From Nostoc commune NIES-4072 (GTDB taxonomy: Bacteria > Cyanobacteriota > Cyanobacteriia > Cyanobacteriales > Nostocaceae): a stretch of DNA of 64,000 bases. The stretch spans positions 1,041,416 to 1,105,415 of the forward strand of contig NZ_BDUD01000001.1 of assembly GCF_003113895.1 (NCBI RefSeq), read 5' to 3'. Below the pieces are notes generated by a model. The model made no database searches. It was not told where the DNA came from and saw only the letters and a program-made list of their open reading frames with translations. Positions 36,817-46,532 of the stretch are shown here, piece by piece; the first letter of the stretch is position 1, and every line of letters starts with the position of its first letter. The position numbers and the translations under genes were made by a program.

Positions 36817-37299
36817 ATGGGAACAGACCTGATGAAACTGGCGACACAAGCAGTGAAGCAAAAATTTGCTCAATCGGTGGCTTTCATGCAACAAACGAGA
36901 ATGTCTCTTCCGTTCTTGTACGGACACAGTATTGTTTCCTACCGCCTGGGGTTGATTTTTTTATTAGTGGTAGGACTTTGTAGTTGTGGTAGTTTAACCT
37001 CGTCTGGCTTGAATGGGACTAATTTTACAATTGGTACTAATGTCACCCCAATTCGAGAAATTAAACCAGAACAAGACAATAAGGCTACAGTTTACATCCA
37101 AGGTAAGGTGGAGAAGAAAGCTCCTTTGATAAAGCAGTGGGCTTATCAAATTAATGACTCAACTGGCAAAATTTGGGTTATCACCAATCAAAAAAATCTA
37201 AACGAAGGGGCACAAGTGGTGATTAAAGGTAAAATTCGCTACCGAAGTATCCCTTTAGCTGGGAAAGAATTGGGGGAAGTTTATTTAGAAGAAGAGTAA
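36817..37299 (+). CDS. Predicted lipoprotein with an OB-fold-like domain
   Basis: A 160-residue protein (131 if the ATG at 36901 is used). A hydrophobic stretch LGLIFLLVVGLCSCGS ends in a lipobox with Cys57, so the true start may be Met29 at 36901, which would give a normal 28-residue signal. The mature part (about 85-160) shows VYIQGKVEKKAPLI and VVIKGKIRYR, the strand pattern of an OB fold. Probably anchored on the periplasmic side. A Nudix gene follows 20 bp after its stop and is likely in the same transcript. Confidence 0.75.
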   Translation: MGTDLMKLATQAVKQKFAQSVAFMQQTRMSLPFLYGHSIVSYRLGLIFLLVVGLCSCGSLTSSGLNGTNFTIGTNVTPIREIKPEQDNKATVYIQGKVEKKAPLIKQWAYQINDSTGKIWVITNQKNLNEGAQVVIKGKIRYRSIPLAGKELGEVYLEEE

Positions 37300-37319
37300 T
37301 TAGCAATTAAAAATAAGAC

Positions 37320-37757
37320 ATGAATAATCAACCGATACATGTAGCGATCGCAATTCTCTACCAAAAAAATAAGTTTCTCATGCAACTGCGAGATAACATC
37401 CCCGGTATTCTCTACCCTGGTTACTGGGGGCTATTTGGTGGTCATATCGAACCTGGTGAAACACCAGAGGTAGCAGTGAAGCGAGAAATTTTAGAAGAAA
37501 TCGGCTATACCTTACCACCCTTTGGTGAATTTGGCTGTTATACCGACGAAAGAGTTGTTCGTCATGTCTTTCATGCACCACTCTCGGTGGAATTAAATCA
37601 ACTGGTTTTGAATGAAGGCTGGGATATGGGATTATTGACCGTAGAAAATATTTACCAAGGTAGCTGTTATTCACAAAACGCTGGTGAGGTGAGACCTTTG
37701 GGGAATGTGCATCAAAAAATCATGTTGAATTTTATTCAGACAAAGCAACAAACCTAG
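37320..37757 (+). CDS. Nudix hydrolase
   Basis: A 145-residue protein with a complete Nudix box: GGHIEPGE, then REILEEIGY (residues about 40-62, fitting GX5EX7REUXEEXGU). It hydrolyses some nucleoside diphosphate derivative; the substrate is not predictable. It is 20 bp after the lipoprotein gene, so they are probably co-transcribed. Confidence 0.9.
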   Translation: MNNQPIHVAIAILYQKNKFLMQLRDNIPGILYPGYWGLFGGHIEPGETPEVAVKREILEEIGYTLPPFGEFGCYTDERVVRHVFHAPLSVELNQLVLNEGWDMGLLTVENIYQGSCYSQNAGEVRPLGNVHQKIMLNFIQTKQQT

Positions 37758-37907
37758 TGCCGTAAAGTAAAAGTCAAAAGTATTATGAAATAAGCTCTTA
37801 AGGGATTTTAAATGGTTGCTCTATTTACGCCGTGGCGTACTAGTTTATCCTTGCTTGCGTATATTGTAATTGCAGCACGATCTCTTAAATAGGTTATATG
37901 ATTTTTC

Positions 37908-39062
37908 ATGAATCGAAATCAAAGCCAAAATAGAGTTAGAACTCTTGTGGAGTCATCACTAATGCAATCAGCAAATAAACTACCGCGATGGTTAACTCTA
38001 GGATTGGCATTTCCGATTATTATTCTCAACGGCTGGCTATTGCTCCAAGTTATACAATACTTTCAACCTTTAGTTAGCGTTATCGCCGCCGCCATCCTGC
38101 TAGCTTTTGTCTTGAACTATCCAATCCAGTTTCTTCAAGAACAAGGGGTAAAACGCAACGTAGCGATCGCCGGAGTGTTACTTTTGACTCTAGTGGTTTT
38201 AGTGGCTTTAGGTATCACCTTGGTTCCCCGGATTATCCAACAGCTTGTTGAGCTAGCTAATATATTGCCCAGTTGGATTGATTCTGGTACTCAACAGTTG
38301 CAAAATTTCCAAGATTGGGCATTAAGTCAACAACAACTTCCGATTAATTTAAGTGGTTTATTTACCCAAGTTCTTGAACGATTATCTAACCAGCTTCAGT
38401 CTTTCACTGGTAGAATTCTTGGTTTTGCTGTCGATACCATTGGTATTGTGCTGAACGTGCTGCTGGCGGTAGTGCTAACTATCTACCTAATATTAAACGG
38501 TGAACGTCTTTGGGACGGAGTTTTTCAGTGGCTTCCCCGTAATATTGGGTTAAGAGTCCGGGAATTACTTCGAGAGGATTTCCACAATTACTTTATCGGT
38601 CAAGCAACATTGGGAGCTGTGTTAGGAGTAACAATTACACTGGCGTTTTTAGCCCTGCAAGTTCCCTTAGCTCTACTTTTTGGCATCGGTATTGGTTTAT
38701 TTTCTCTCTTCCCCTTTGGTACAGGAGTAGGTATCGCTATAGTAAGTTTGTTGGTAGCGCTGCAAAACTTTTGGTTAGGAGTTGAAGTCTTAGGTGTAGC
38801 TGTTGCGATCGACCAAGTTAATTCTAATTTTATAGCACCGAGAATTCTTGGCAATTTGACTGGGCTAAATCCCGTGTGGGTAGTAATTTCTTTGCTTTTG
38901 GGGGCAAAGTTGGGAGGAGTTCTGGGTTTGTTAATTGCGATTCCTATTGCCAGTTTTATCAAGGATATAACAGATAGCTGGCGAGCTGGCGAGTTTAACA
39001 AGATAGATGATATCGTGACAGAGCCGATAAAGATTACAAGTGAGACAGCAAGAATCTTATAG
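37908..39062 (+). CDS. AI-2E family (UPF0118) membrane permease, copy 2
   Basis: A 384-residue paralogue of the protein at 10309-11394, with the same topology and the same C-terminal block (NFIAPRILGNLTGLNPVWV). An N-terminal cytosolic extension of about 25 residues precedes the first helix; a start at Met19 (MQSANKLPRW) is possible. The soluble segment between helices 2 and 3 (about 110-160) differs from copy 1, so substrates may differ. Confidence 0.92.
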   Translation: MNRNQSQNRVRTLVESSLMQSANKLPRWLTLGLAFPIIILNGWLLLQVIQYFQPLVSVIAAAILLAFVLNYPIQFLQEQGVKRNVAIAGVLLLTLVVLVALGITLVPRIIQQLVELANILPSWIDSGTQQLQNFQDWALSQQQLPINLSGLFTQVLERLSNQLQSFTGRILGFAVDTIGIVLNVLLAVVLTIYLILNGERLWDGVFQWLPRNIGLRVRELLREDFHNYFIGQATLGAVLGVTITLAFLALQVPLALLFGIGIGLFSLFPFGTGVGIAIVSLLVALQNFWLGVEVLGVAVAIDQVNSNFIAPRILGNLTGLNPVWVVISLLLGAKLGGVLGLLIAIPIASFIKDITDSWRAGEFNKIDDIVTEPIKITSETARIL

Positions 39063-39451
39063 TTAAAATTCAATTTCTAAGTTAAGAGAAATGGACAATG
39101 TTGACTATTTATCAAAATGTCTATTCTTTGCTTATTACTTGTTTTTTGCCCTCAAGTTTTACGGTAAGCTTTCCTAAATTTGTTAAGAATTCAAAGAAAC
39201 TCAGTCCCTTGGCTAAAAGCAGATATGCATTGTAGTTGACCACCGTGTTTTTCTACAATAATTTGATAGCTAATAGATAGACCTAATCTAGTTCATTTGC
39301 CAACAGGTTTAGTGCTGAAAAAGGGGTCAGCCCCTTCGGGGAAGTCAAAAGTCAAAAGTTTTGAACCCCATAAATAAATTTAGGGGCTTGAGTTAACTGA
39401 CGTAGGAAATATGCGCTATGCCACTCGTTATACATTTTTTTTCTTCTCCAT

Positions 39452-39544
39452 TAGGACTTACGCAAAAATTGCTAAAAAGCTTAATTTCTCGAACCGCCAA
39501 GACGCCAAGAGCGCCGAGAATTCGTAGAGTGTGCGTAAGTCCTA
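39452..39544. mobile_element. MITE-like element, 93 bp
   Basis: Bounded by perfect 13-bp inverted repeats TAGGACTTACGCA (39452-39464) and TGCGTAAGTCCTA (39532-39544). The interior carries CCGCCAAGACGCCAAGAGCGCC direct repeats (broken here for length). No transposase or clear target duplication is present. Confidence 0.75.
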
Positions 39545-39589
39545 GATATAAGGGGTGGGGTTCTTATTTTTAATTTATGCAAGAGGTCT

Positions 39590-39619
39590 ATTAACCCTTG
39601 GATAACCCAAGCTTTACTT
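39590..39619 (+). promoter_or_regulatory. Probable PHO box upstream of phoD
   Basis: Three octamers ATTAACCC, GATAACCC and CTTTACTT, each separated by 3 bp, match the cyanobacterial PhoB/SphR box (three YTTAAYYW-like octamers with 3-bp spacers) reasonably well. It lies 65 bp before the phoD ATG. This predicts phosphate-starvation control. Confidence 0.6.
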
Positions 39620-39684
39620 GTTGGGATAAGAGAATGTGCTAAACACTTATTCTGTAATACTTCTTAAGCTTGGCATTATTTATC

Positions 39685-41286
39685 ATGGAATCTAATCGCC
39701 CATCGCAACTAAACCGTCGCCAGTTTTTACTCCGTTCAACTATCACAGCAGGTGGAATTATTGCCACAAATCTTGTATCGAAATCACAAGTTTTTGCCCA
39801 AGCGCCTGCAATTATCACCTCTGACAAAATGCGTCCTGCTATACCTTATGGTGTAGCTAGCGGAGATATTTCCAAAGATAGCATTGTTATTTGGAGCCGT
39901 AGCGATCGCCCCGCCAAAATGATCGTAGAATACTCTACCAGCGAATCTTTTAAAAATGTCCGGCGAGTTGTGGGGCCCAATGCTTTAAAAAATAGCGACT
40001 TTACAGCACGACTTTATCTGAGGAACTTACCCCCAGACCAAAAATTATTTTATCGAGTGATTTTCCAAGATTTAGATTATAAAGGCACTTACAGCGCTCC
40101 TGTCAAAGGCACTTTCCGCACTCCCCCCAAATCTGGGCGAGATATATTCTTTGTGTGGGGTGGTGACACTGCTGGTCAAGGATGGGGGATTAATCCTGAT
40201 TTCGGTGGGATGAAAATTTACGAAACTATGCGCCAACTTCACCCCGACTTTTTCATTCATTCTGGCGATAATATTTATGCTGATGGCCCGATTCAATCAG
40301 AAGTAACTTTAGACGACGGCACTATTTGGAAAAACATCACTACACCAGAAAAATCCAAAGTAGCAGAAACTCTCACAGAATTTCGTGGCAACTATATCTA
40401 CAATTTGCTGGATGAAAACATCAAGCGTTTCAACGCTGAAGTTCCCATATTAGCACAGTGGGACGACCACGAAACCACAAATAATTGGTATCCTGGAGAA
40501 GTTCTCCTTAACGATGACCGCTACACAGTTAAGGATGTTAACTTACTAGCCCAAAGGGCAAGACAAGCATTTTTGGAATATCTACCTATTGGGTATGAAA
40601 CAAATGATCCAGATAAAACGAAAATTTATCGCTCCTTTAACTATGGCCCATTATTAGACATTTTCATGCTGGATGAGCGTACTTACCGGGGGCCCAACTC
40701 TCCCAATAATCAGCCAGTACCGAGTAAAAAAACAGACTTTTTGAGTAAAAAACAAGTGGAATGGTTGAAAAGACAATTGCTCTCATCAAAAGCAACATGG
40801 AAAGTGATTGCGAGTGATATGCCTTTGGGACTGATAGTTAAAGACGGTAGCACTGATTTTGAAGCTTGGGCTAATGGAGATGGCCCAGCTTTAGGAAGAG
40901 AATTAGAACTTGCCGATTTACTACGATTTATCAAAAATAAAAATATCCAGAATGTTGTTTGGTTAACTGCTGATGTACATTATGCAGCTGCCCACTATTA
41001 CAACCCCGCTAAAGCACAGTTTACCGACTTTAAGCCTTTTTGGGAGTTTGTCGCTGGGCCTCTTAACTCTGGTACATTTGGCCCTAATGAATTGGAAAAT
41101 ACCTTTGGGCCACAATTAATATTTCAAAGTCTTCCTCCAGGTACGAAAGCAAATCGACCCCCAAGTGAAGGTTTGCAATTCTTTGGAGGAGTTAAAATTA
41201 ATGGAAATACAAAAGTGATGACGGTAACACTGCGTAACTTGGTAGGAAAAATTGTTTACAGTGTAGATTTACCGCCAGAAAAATAA
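39685..41286 (+). CDS. phoD: PhoD-type alkaline phosphatase, Tat-exported
   Basis: A 533-residue phosphodiesterase/phosphatase with a twin-arginine signal NRRQFLLRS at residues about 10-18 and cleavage after about residue 40 (FAQA). The metallophosphatase core has WGGDTAGQGWG, HSGDNIYADGP, WDDHETTNNW and the WLTADVHYAAAH motif, the ligands for Fe3+/Ca2+ in PhoD. It starts at ATG 39685; the frame is open five codons further. A probable PHO box upstream indicates regulation by phosphate supply. It releases phosphate from esters outside the cell. Confidence 0.94.
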   Translation: MESNRPSQLNRRQFLLRSTITAGGIIATNLVSKSQVFAQAPAIITSDKMRPAIPYGVASGDISKDSIVIWSRSDRPAKMIVEYSTSESFKNVRRVVGPNALKNSDFTARLYLRNLPPDQKLFYRVIFQDLDYKGTYSAPVKGTFRTPPKSGRDIFFVWGGDTAGQGWGINPDFGGMKIYETMRQLHPDFFIHSGDNIYADGPIQSEVTLDDGTIWKNITTPEKSKVAETLTEFRGNYIYNLLDENIKRFNAEVPILAQWDDHETTNNWYPGEVLLNDDRYTVKDVNLLAQRARQAFLEYLPIGYETNDPDKTKIYRSFNYGPLLDIFMLDERTYRGPNSPNNQPVPSKKTDFLSKKQVEWLKRQLLSSKATWKVIASDMPLGLIVKDGSTDFEAWANGDGPALGRELELADLLRFIKNKNIQNVVWLTADVHYAAAHYYNPAKAQFTDFKPFWEFVAGPLNSGTFGPNELENTFGPQLIFQSLPPGTKANRPPSEGLQFFGGVKINGNTKVMTVTLRNLVGKIVYSVDLPPEK

Positions 41287-41403
41287 ATCCTCAAAAACTT
41301 AGCGAAAAATAGCCAGTTAGATAGAGTAATTACACAATTTTTTACTCTGTCTACTGGCTTTGCTGTTTTTACTGAAAGAATATATAGCAATCTGATTCGC
41401 TTT

Positions 41404-41676
41404 TTGCTCTACACCGAATGGGTGATGCTCACCTGTTGCGGTTCACTCGCTGTAATTGAAGGTCTAAAACACCGAAGTATACCTGTTCAACATGTGCTGA
41501 TCTTGATGGTGCTTGGTTTTATGGGTCTGAGATTACCAAGCGGTCATACCTGGGTGAAAGTGCTTTATACTGCGATCGCAATCTTACCGACGCTGTATCT
41601 GATTGTGGTGATTCGCAGTTGCTTTTTATTTGAATCACTTGGGCGCTCACCTTTTAAACCGCCTCAATTTGGGTAA
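41404..41676 (+). pseudogene. Truncated multi-pass membrane protein, possibly a sensor kinase N-terminus
   Basis: A 90-residue frame with three hydrophobic helices: MLTCCGSLAVIEG, VQHVLILMVLGFMGL and VLYTAIAILPTLYLIVVI. The frame is open a little further upstream (LIRFLLYTEW), with no ATG there. I recall similar N-terminal membrane domains in cyanobacterial histidine kinases, but no kinase domain follows, so this is likely a gene remnant or a very small membrane protein. The last residues (SPFKPPQFG) are not membrane-like. Confidence 0.45.
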
Positions 41677-41819
41677 CCGATCGCAGATGGCTATTTATAG
41701 TGTTTAGAGTTTTTTGGATAATTTATGCAATGGAGCGATCGCACTAAAAGGGTAAAAATGCTTGAGCGATCGTCACTGGTACGAGCTAAATTTAGATAGG
41801 TAGAGTTTTGGGGTTTATC

Positions 41820-43199
41820 ATGCTTAAACAACTCATCTTAGAGAACTGGAAAAGTTTCCGTTATGCGCAGCTTCCACTTGACCCATTGACTGTTCTGATT
41901 GGTACAAACGCAAGTGGTAAATCTAATGTAGCTGAAGCGTTAGAGTTGCTCAAAAGAATCGTCAGAGGTGAGGATATTGAAGTAGCTTTAGAAGGAAATA
42001 AAACTCTTTCTTCTATTCGGGGCGGTGTTGAATGGGCTGCTCTTAAACCAGAAAATCAATTTATATTAAAACTAATAGTTCAAGGTGAAGATGATAAGAC
42101 AGATTATTTTTATAGTATTACAGTACAGACTAAACCAGATGTTCATATTGTCCAAGAATCTCTTGAGATACAAAAAATATCATCAAATTTTCAGAGTAAT
42201 AATGAAACATTAATTAATAATATTTTATTAAGTAATAAATCATATTTGTCAGAAGTTAATCACTTATTTGCACAAGGAAAAAAGAAACATGATAAGTTGA
42301 AGCTGGCAATTAATAAATTAAATAATGATAACCAAGAGTTATTAAAAAATTTTAATGCATTAAAAGAAAATCTAACTAATAATGAGGCAAAAGCTGAAAT
42401 AATTATTGAAGAAATAAAAAATGTCAAGAATCAAACGAATAAAATGATTGAAATAATTTATGAAAATGATAATAATTTTGATTTACTTAGTAATTATCTT
42501 AAGGTAATGAATATCATAATTAATAAAATTAGTAGTATTTTTATATTAAATCCTATTCCTTCTACGATGCGCGATTATTCACGCTTATCTGACATCTTAG
42601 AAAGCGATGGTTCTAATATTGCTGGTGTACTAGCAGCATTGGATAACGAACAAAAAGCCGAAGTCGAATCAACTCTATCAGCCTACATCAAAGATTTCCC
42701 TGAAGGAGATATTAAAACAGTATTTGCAGAACCAATTGGTAGACTTAAAACTGATGCGATGCTTTACTGTGAAGAAGAATGGAAACCTGGAGAGATGACA
42801 TTAATAGATGCTAGAAGTATGTCAGATGGAACTTTACGCTTTCTAGCAATCCTCACAGCATTACTTACTAGACCAGAAGGAAGTCAACTAGTAATTGAAG
42901 AAATAGATAATGGGCTTCATCCCTCACGTGCAGAATTACTGGTAAGAATACTGCGGGAGGTTGGCAGCAAAAGAAAAATTGATATTTTAATTACTACTCA
43001 TAACCCAGCCTTACTTGATGCTTTAGGCCCAGAGATAGTTCCTTTTGTGGTTGTCGCACACCGCAATAAAGAAACTGGAGAAAGCAAGCTTACACTTTTA
43101 GAAGATATTGAAAATCTTCCTCTTTTGTTAGCATCAGGTACTTTAGGCAAACTAGCAACTAAAGGTGCAATTGAAAAGAGCCTTTCTGATAATAAGTAA
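41820..43199 (+). CDS. AAA/ABC-type ATPase (OLD/RecF-like), first gene of an ATPase-PIN module
   Basis: A 459-residue ATPase with split nucleotide-binding halves. The Walker A GTNASGKS is at residues 28-35. A central AT-rich coiled-coil region follows (about 120-245: many Asn, Lys, Glu). The C-terminal half holds a signature ARSMSDGTLR (331-340), Walker B LVIEEIDNGLHPSR (357-370) and the switch histidine in ITTHNPA (about 391-397). This layout is that of SMC/RecF-like or AAA_21 ATPases used in phage-defence systems (Septu, PARIS, OLD) and in conflict systems. The start ATG at 41820 is chosen; a TTG at 41808 adds only four residues. The PIN-domain gene begins 8 bp after its stop, so the two form one unit. 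The strong AT bias of the middle (about 42170-42540) is unlike the neighbours and suggests acquisition from elsewhere. Confidence 0.9.
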   Translation: MLKQLILENWKSFRYAQLPLDPLTVLIGTNASGKSNVAEALELLKRIVRGEDIEVALEGNKTLSSIRGGVEWAALKPENQFILKLIVQGEDDKTDYFYSITVQTKPDVHIVQESLEIQKISSNFQSNNETLINNILLSNKSYLSEVNHLFAQGKKKHDKLKLAINKLNNDNQELLKNFNALKENLTNNEAKAEIIIEEIKNVKNQTNKMIEIIYENDNNFDLLSNYLKVMNIIINKISSIFILNPIPSTMRDYSRLSDILESDGSNIAGVLAALDNEQKAEVESTLSAYIKDFPEGDIKTVFAEPIGRLKTDAMLYCEEEWKPGEMTLIDARSMSDGTLRFLAILTALLTRPEGSQLVIEEIDNGLHPSRAELLVRILREVGSKRKIDILITTHNPALLDALGPEIVPFVVVAHRNKETGESKLTLLEDIENLPLLLASGTLGKLATKGAIEKSLSDNK

Positions 43200-43207
43200 A
43201 ATTAAAT

Positions 43208-43732
43208 ATGAGAAAGGTTTTGATTATTGACACATCCATACTTTGTGTATACTTGGGTGTCCCTGGTAAAGAGACTTGTGGTTCTGATAATGATAAATGG
43301 GATAAAAAAAGAGTTGAAACCCGTTTTCTGGAAGAAGAAAAACAAGGTGCAAAGTTTATACTACCAATAGCAACAATTATAGAAACTGGTAATCACATTG
43401 CACAAGCTAACTCTAAGCGATATGAAATTGCTCAAGCTTTCGGTAATATTTTAGTGAAAGTAGCAGATGGAGTTATACCTTGGGGAGTTTTTGAAACTCA
43501 AGTGGGTGAACTTTGGAATTCAGAGCAATTGAAACAGTTGGCTACTGAATGGCCTACTCTAGCATGTAGAAAAATTTCTATCGGAGATGCGACAATTAAG
43601 ACTGTGGCTGAATATTACGCCAAAACCAGTAGTACATTTCAAGTAGAAATTTTTACGGGCGATGGGGGACTCAAGGCTTATGAACCAGCTACCCCAGCAC
43701 CTACGCGTCGTAGCAGTCGAACAAAAAGGTAA
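43208..43732 (+). CDS. PIN-domain ribonuclease-like protein, partner of the ATPase
   Basis: A 174-residue protein with the acidic quartet of PIN nucleases: D8 in LIIDTSIL, E59 in TIIETGNH, D127 in SIGDATIK and D152 in FTGDGGLK. PIN domains cut RNA, often as toxins of VapC type, but here the partner is an ATPase, not a small antitoxin. The C-terminus is short and basic (RRSSRTKR). The eight-base gap to the ATPase gene and the absence of an intervening promoter imply co-expression. By analogy with two-gene defence modules, the ATPase may sense a threat and unleash or restrain the nuclease; this is not shown by the sequence. Confidence 0.8.
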   Translation: MRKVLIIDTSILCVYLGVPGKETCGSDNDKWDKKRVETRFLEEEKQGAKFILPIATIIETGNHIAQANSKRYEIAQAFGNILVKVADGVIPWGVFETQVGELWNSEQLKQLATEWPTLACRKISIGDATIKTVAEYYAKTSSTFQVEIFTGDGGLKAYEPATPAPTRRSSRTKR

Positions 43733-43818
43733 AATATCCTTGAGCGATCGCCCTTTGCCTATAACATCACGTTATCATCGGATATTGTGGAATTTCCGTG
43801 CGTAACTCGATAGCATCT

Positions 43819-46434
43819 ATGACTGCCTTTCACTCTGAAACTCCATCTCCCAAACCGGATGCAAGTACTTTTATTTCTGACCATCAACAGGTGGATCGCA
43901 GTAAGCTAAGTCAAATGTACTTGCATTATGTCGAGACGAAGGATAAATATCCTCACGCGGTATTGCTGTATCGGGTAGGAGATTTCTTTGAATGCTATTT
44001 CCAAGATGCTGTAAAACTAGCGCAAGAATTGGAATTAGTTCTCACCAGTAAGCAAGCAGGGGAACAGGGACGAGTGGCGATGTCTGGTGTTCCGCACCAC
44101 GCTTGGGAACGCTACGCAACGCTACTGGTAGAAAAAGGCTATGCAGTGGTAATTTGCGACCAAGTAGAAGATGCTTCTGAAGCTGCTGGTAGATTGGTGC
44201 GACGAGAAGTAACGCGCATCCTGACTCCTGGTACTTTGCTGGAAGAAGGAATGCTCAAATCAAGTCGCAATAACTACCTTGCAGCAGTAGTAATTGCCGC
44301 TAATCATTGGGGTTTAGCTTATGCAGACATCTCCACAGGCGAATTTCTCACAACTCAAGGCAGTGATTTAGAACATTTAACACAGGAATTAATGCGCTTG
44401 CAACCTTCAGAGGTGTTAGTTCCGACAAATGCGCCCGATTTAGGTAGTTTGCTGCGTCCGGGAGAAACTTCGCCACATCTTCCCCAGTGTTTGCCACCAT
44501 CATTTTGTTATAGTTTGCGATCGCAAGTACCATTTTCCCAAGGCGAAGCTAGACCTAGATTATTGCAGAAATTTAAGGTGCGATCGCTCGAAGGACTCGG
44601 TTGCGATCATCTTCCGCTTGCCGTTCGTGCGGCTGGTGGTCTTCTGGAATACTTGGAAGATACTCAAAAAGAAAACCCAGTTACCCTTCAAAGACTCCGC
44701 ACCTACACTGTCACTGACTATTTAATTGTTGACAATCAAACCCGCCGTAACCTGGAAATTACTCAAACCGTCCGGGATGGCACTTTTCACGGTTCCCTAC
44801 TCTGGGCATTAGATAGAACTAATACAGCGATGGGCGGGCGGGCTTTGCGGCGGTGGTTGTTGCAACCGCTAATCGATATTAAAGGCATTCGGGCACGTCT
44901 TGATACCATCGAAGAATTGATGGAAAATACGCCCCTGCGTCAAGATTTGCGGCAACTGTTACGCCAAATTTATGATTTGGAACGCCTCACAGGCAGGGCG
45001 GGTTCTGGTACAGCTAATGCTAGAGATTTAGTAGCTTTGGCAGATTCCCTCTCACGCTTACCAGAATTATCCAGCTTGGTAACTGAAGCGCGTTCTCCAT
45101 TTCTCAAAGCTTTACAGAAAGTCCCAACTGTGTTGGAAGAATTAGCACACAAATTACACGCACATCTTGTGGAGTCGCCACCCATACTAATCAAAGAAGG
45201 CGGATTGATTCGCCCTAGTGTAAATCCCCTATTAGATGAGAGAAAGGCAACTGTAGAAGCAGACCAGCAATGGATTGCTAATTTAGAAGTTGATGAAAGG
45301 GCTAAGACGGGAATTCCGAGTTTGAAGGTAGGATTTAACAAAACCTTTGGTTATTATATAAGTATTTCCCGCAGCAAAGCTGACCAAGTACCCGCTAATT
45401 ACATCCGCAAGCAAACTCTGACCAATGAGGAACGTTACATCACCCCAGATTTGAAGGAACGGGAAGCCCGAATTCTCACAGCACGGGATGATTTAAATCA
45501 ATTAGAATATGAGATTTTTACGGCGTTGCGCGAAGAGGTAGCACAAGAGGCGGAAGTAATTCGTAATCTGTCTCGTGCAGTCGCGGCGGCAGATGTGTTG
45601 TGTGGTTTGGCTGAGTTAGCGGTGCATCAAGGTTACTGTCGTCCAGAAATGTTGTCAGGAAGGGAGATCAATATTGTCGATGGGCGTCATCCAGTGGTGG
45701 AACAGTCTTTACCTGCGGGTTTCTTTGTGCCGAATTCGACTCAATTGGGGAGTAGGGAATCGGGAGTAGGGAGTAGTGAAGAAGAAATTTCCCCACTCCC
45801 CACTCCCAACTCCCAATTCCCTGACTTAATCATCCTTACCGGGCCGAATGCAAGTGGCAAAAGTTGTTATTTGCGTCAGGTGGGATTGATTCAGTTAATG
45901 GCGCAGATTGGTAGTTTTGTACCAGCTAGGTTTGCTAGATTGGGAATATGCGATCGCATTTTCACGCGTGTAGGTGCAGTAGATGATCTTGCAACTGGTC
46001 AATCTACGTTCATGGTAGAAATGAATGAAACGGCAAATATTCTCAACCATGCCACATCTAGGTCGCTGGTATTGTTAGATGAAATTGGTCGTGGGACAGC
46101 AACTTTTGATGGTCTTTCCATCGCTTGGGCGGTGGCGGAATACATAGCAGTAGATATTCGGGCGCGGACAATTTTTGCTACTCATTATCATGAGTTGAAT
46201 GAACTGGCTAGCATTCTACCGAATGTGGCTAACTATCAAGTAACAGTGAAGGAATTACCCGACCAAATTATCTTTTTGCATCAAGTCCAACCCGGAGGTG
46301 CTGATAAGTCTTATGGAATTGAGGCGGGAAGATTGGCGGGTTTACCAGCCGTAGTTATTCAACGAGCAAAACAAGTAATGGGGCAAATTGAGAAACACAG
46401 TAAGATTGCGATGGGGTTGCAAAATCTGGATTGA
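43819..46434 (+). CDS. mutS: DNA mismatch repair protein MutS
   Basis: An 871-residue MutS that recognises base mismatches. The mismatch-binding domain contains the Phe-Tyr-like [11 protein letters not shown] segment (about 52-62; the key Phe is part of GDFFE). The lever, clamp and ATPase domains follow; Walker [10 protein letters not shown] begins at residue 675, and Walker [17 protein letters not shown] and the FATHYHEL switch are intact. An in-frame repeat insertion of about 25 residues ([12 protein letters not shown] and neighbours) lies at about 642-668, just before the ATPase core. ATG 43819 is preferred to GTG 43798. It is unrelated to the preceding module except by position. Confidence 0.95.
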   Translation: MTAFHSETPSPKPDASTFISDHQQVDRSKLSQMYLHYVETKDKYPHAVLLYRVGDFFECYFQDAVKLAQELELVLTSKQAGEQGRVAMSGVPHHAWERYATLLVEKGYAVVICDQVEDASEAAGRLVRREVTRILTPGTLLEEGMLKSSRNNYLAAVVIAANHWGLAYADISTGEFLTTQGSDLEHLTQELMRLQPSEVLVPTNAPDLGSLLRPGETSPHLPQCLPPSFCYSLRSQVPFSQGEARPRLLQKFKVRSLEGLGCDHLPLAVRAAGGLLEYLEDTQKENPVTLQRLRTYTVTDYLIVDNQTRRNLEITQTVRDGTFHGSLLWALDRTNTAMGGRALRRWLLQPLIDIKGIRARLDTIEELMENTPLRQDLRQLLRQIYDLERLTGRAGSGTANARDLVALADSLSRLPELSSLVTEARSPFLKALQKVPTVLEELAHKLHAHLVESPPILIKEGGLIRPSVNPLLDERKATVEADQQWIANLEVDERAKTGIPSLKVGFNKTFGYYISISRSKADQVPANYIRKQTLTNEERYITPDLKEREARILTARDDLNQLEYEIFTALREEVAQEAEVIRNLSRAVAAADVLCGLAELAVHQGYCRPEMLSGREINIVDGRHPVVEQSLPAGFFVPNSTQLGSRESGVGSSEEEISPLPTPNSQFPDLIILTGPNASGKSCYLRQVGLIQLMAQIGSFVPARFARLGICDRIFTRVGAVDDLATGQSTFMVEMNETANILNHATSRSLVLLDEIGRGTATFDGLSIAWAVAEYIAVDIRARTIFATHYHELNELASILPNVANYQVTVKELPDQIIFLHQVQPGGADKSYGIEAGRLAGLPAVVIQRAKQVMGQIEKHSKIAMGLQNLD
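45743..45822. repeat. Repeat inserted inside mutS, in frame
   Basis: A stretch of GGGAGTAGGGA-type units followed by ACTCCCAACTCCCAA-type units, the same kind as intergenic STRRs here (for example 29834-29902). The two halves are inverted with respect to one another. The reading frame of mutS passes through without a stop. Confidence 0.8.
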
Positions 46435-46532
46435 TATCTTACCGCATTTCTTTAACAATGTAGACCTATACATTGCGTGTTGATGTAGCAAAATAGTACC
46501 AAAATCGATAACAGTTCATAAATTGCTATTAT

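Larger units (their letters stand above)
39063..39684. other. Intergenic region before phoD
   Basis: About 620 bp. It carries a GGGGTCAGCCCC/GGGGAAG repeat near 39322-39345, the MITE-like element at 39452-39544 and the PHO box at 39590-39619, listed separately. No gene is seen. Confidence 0.5.
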
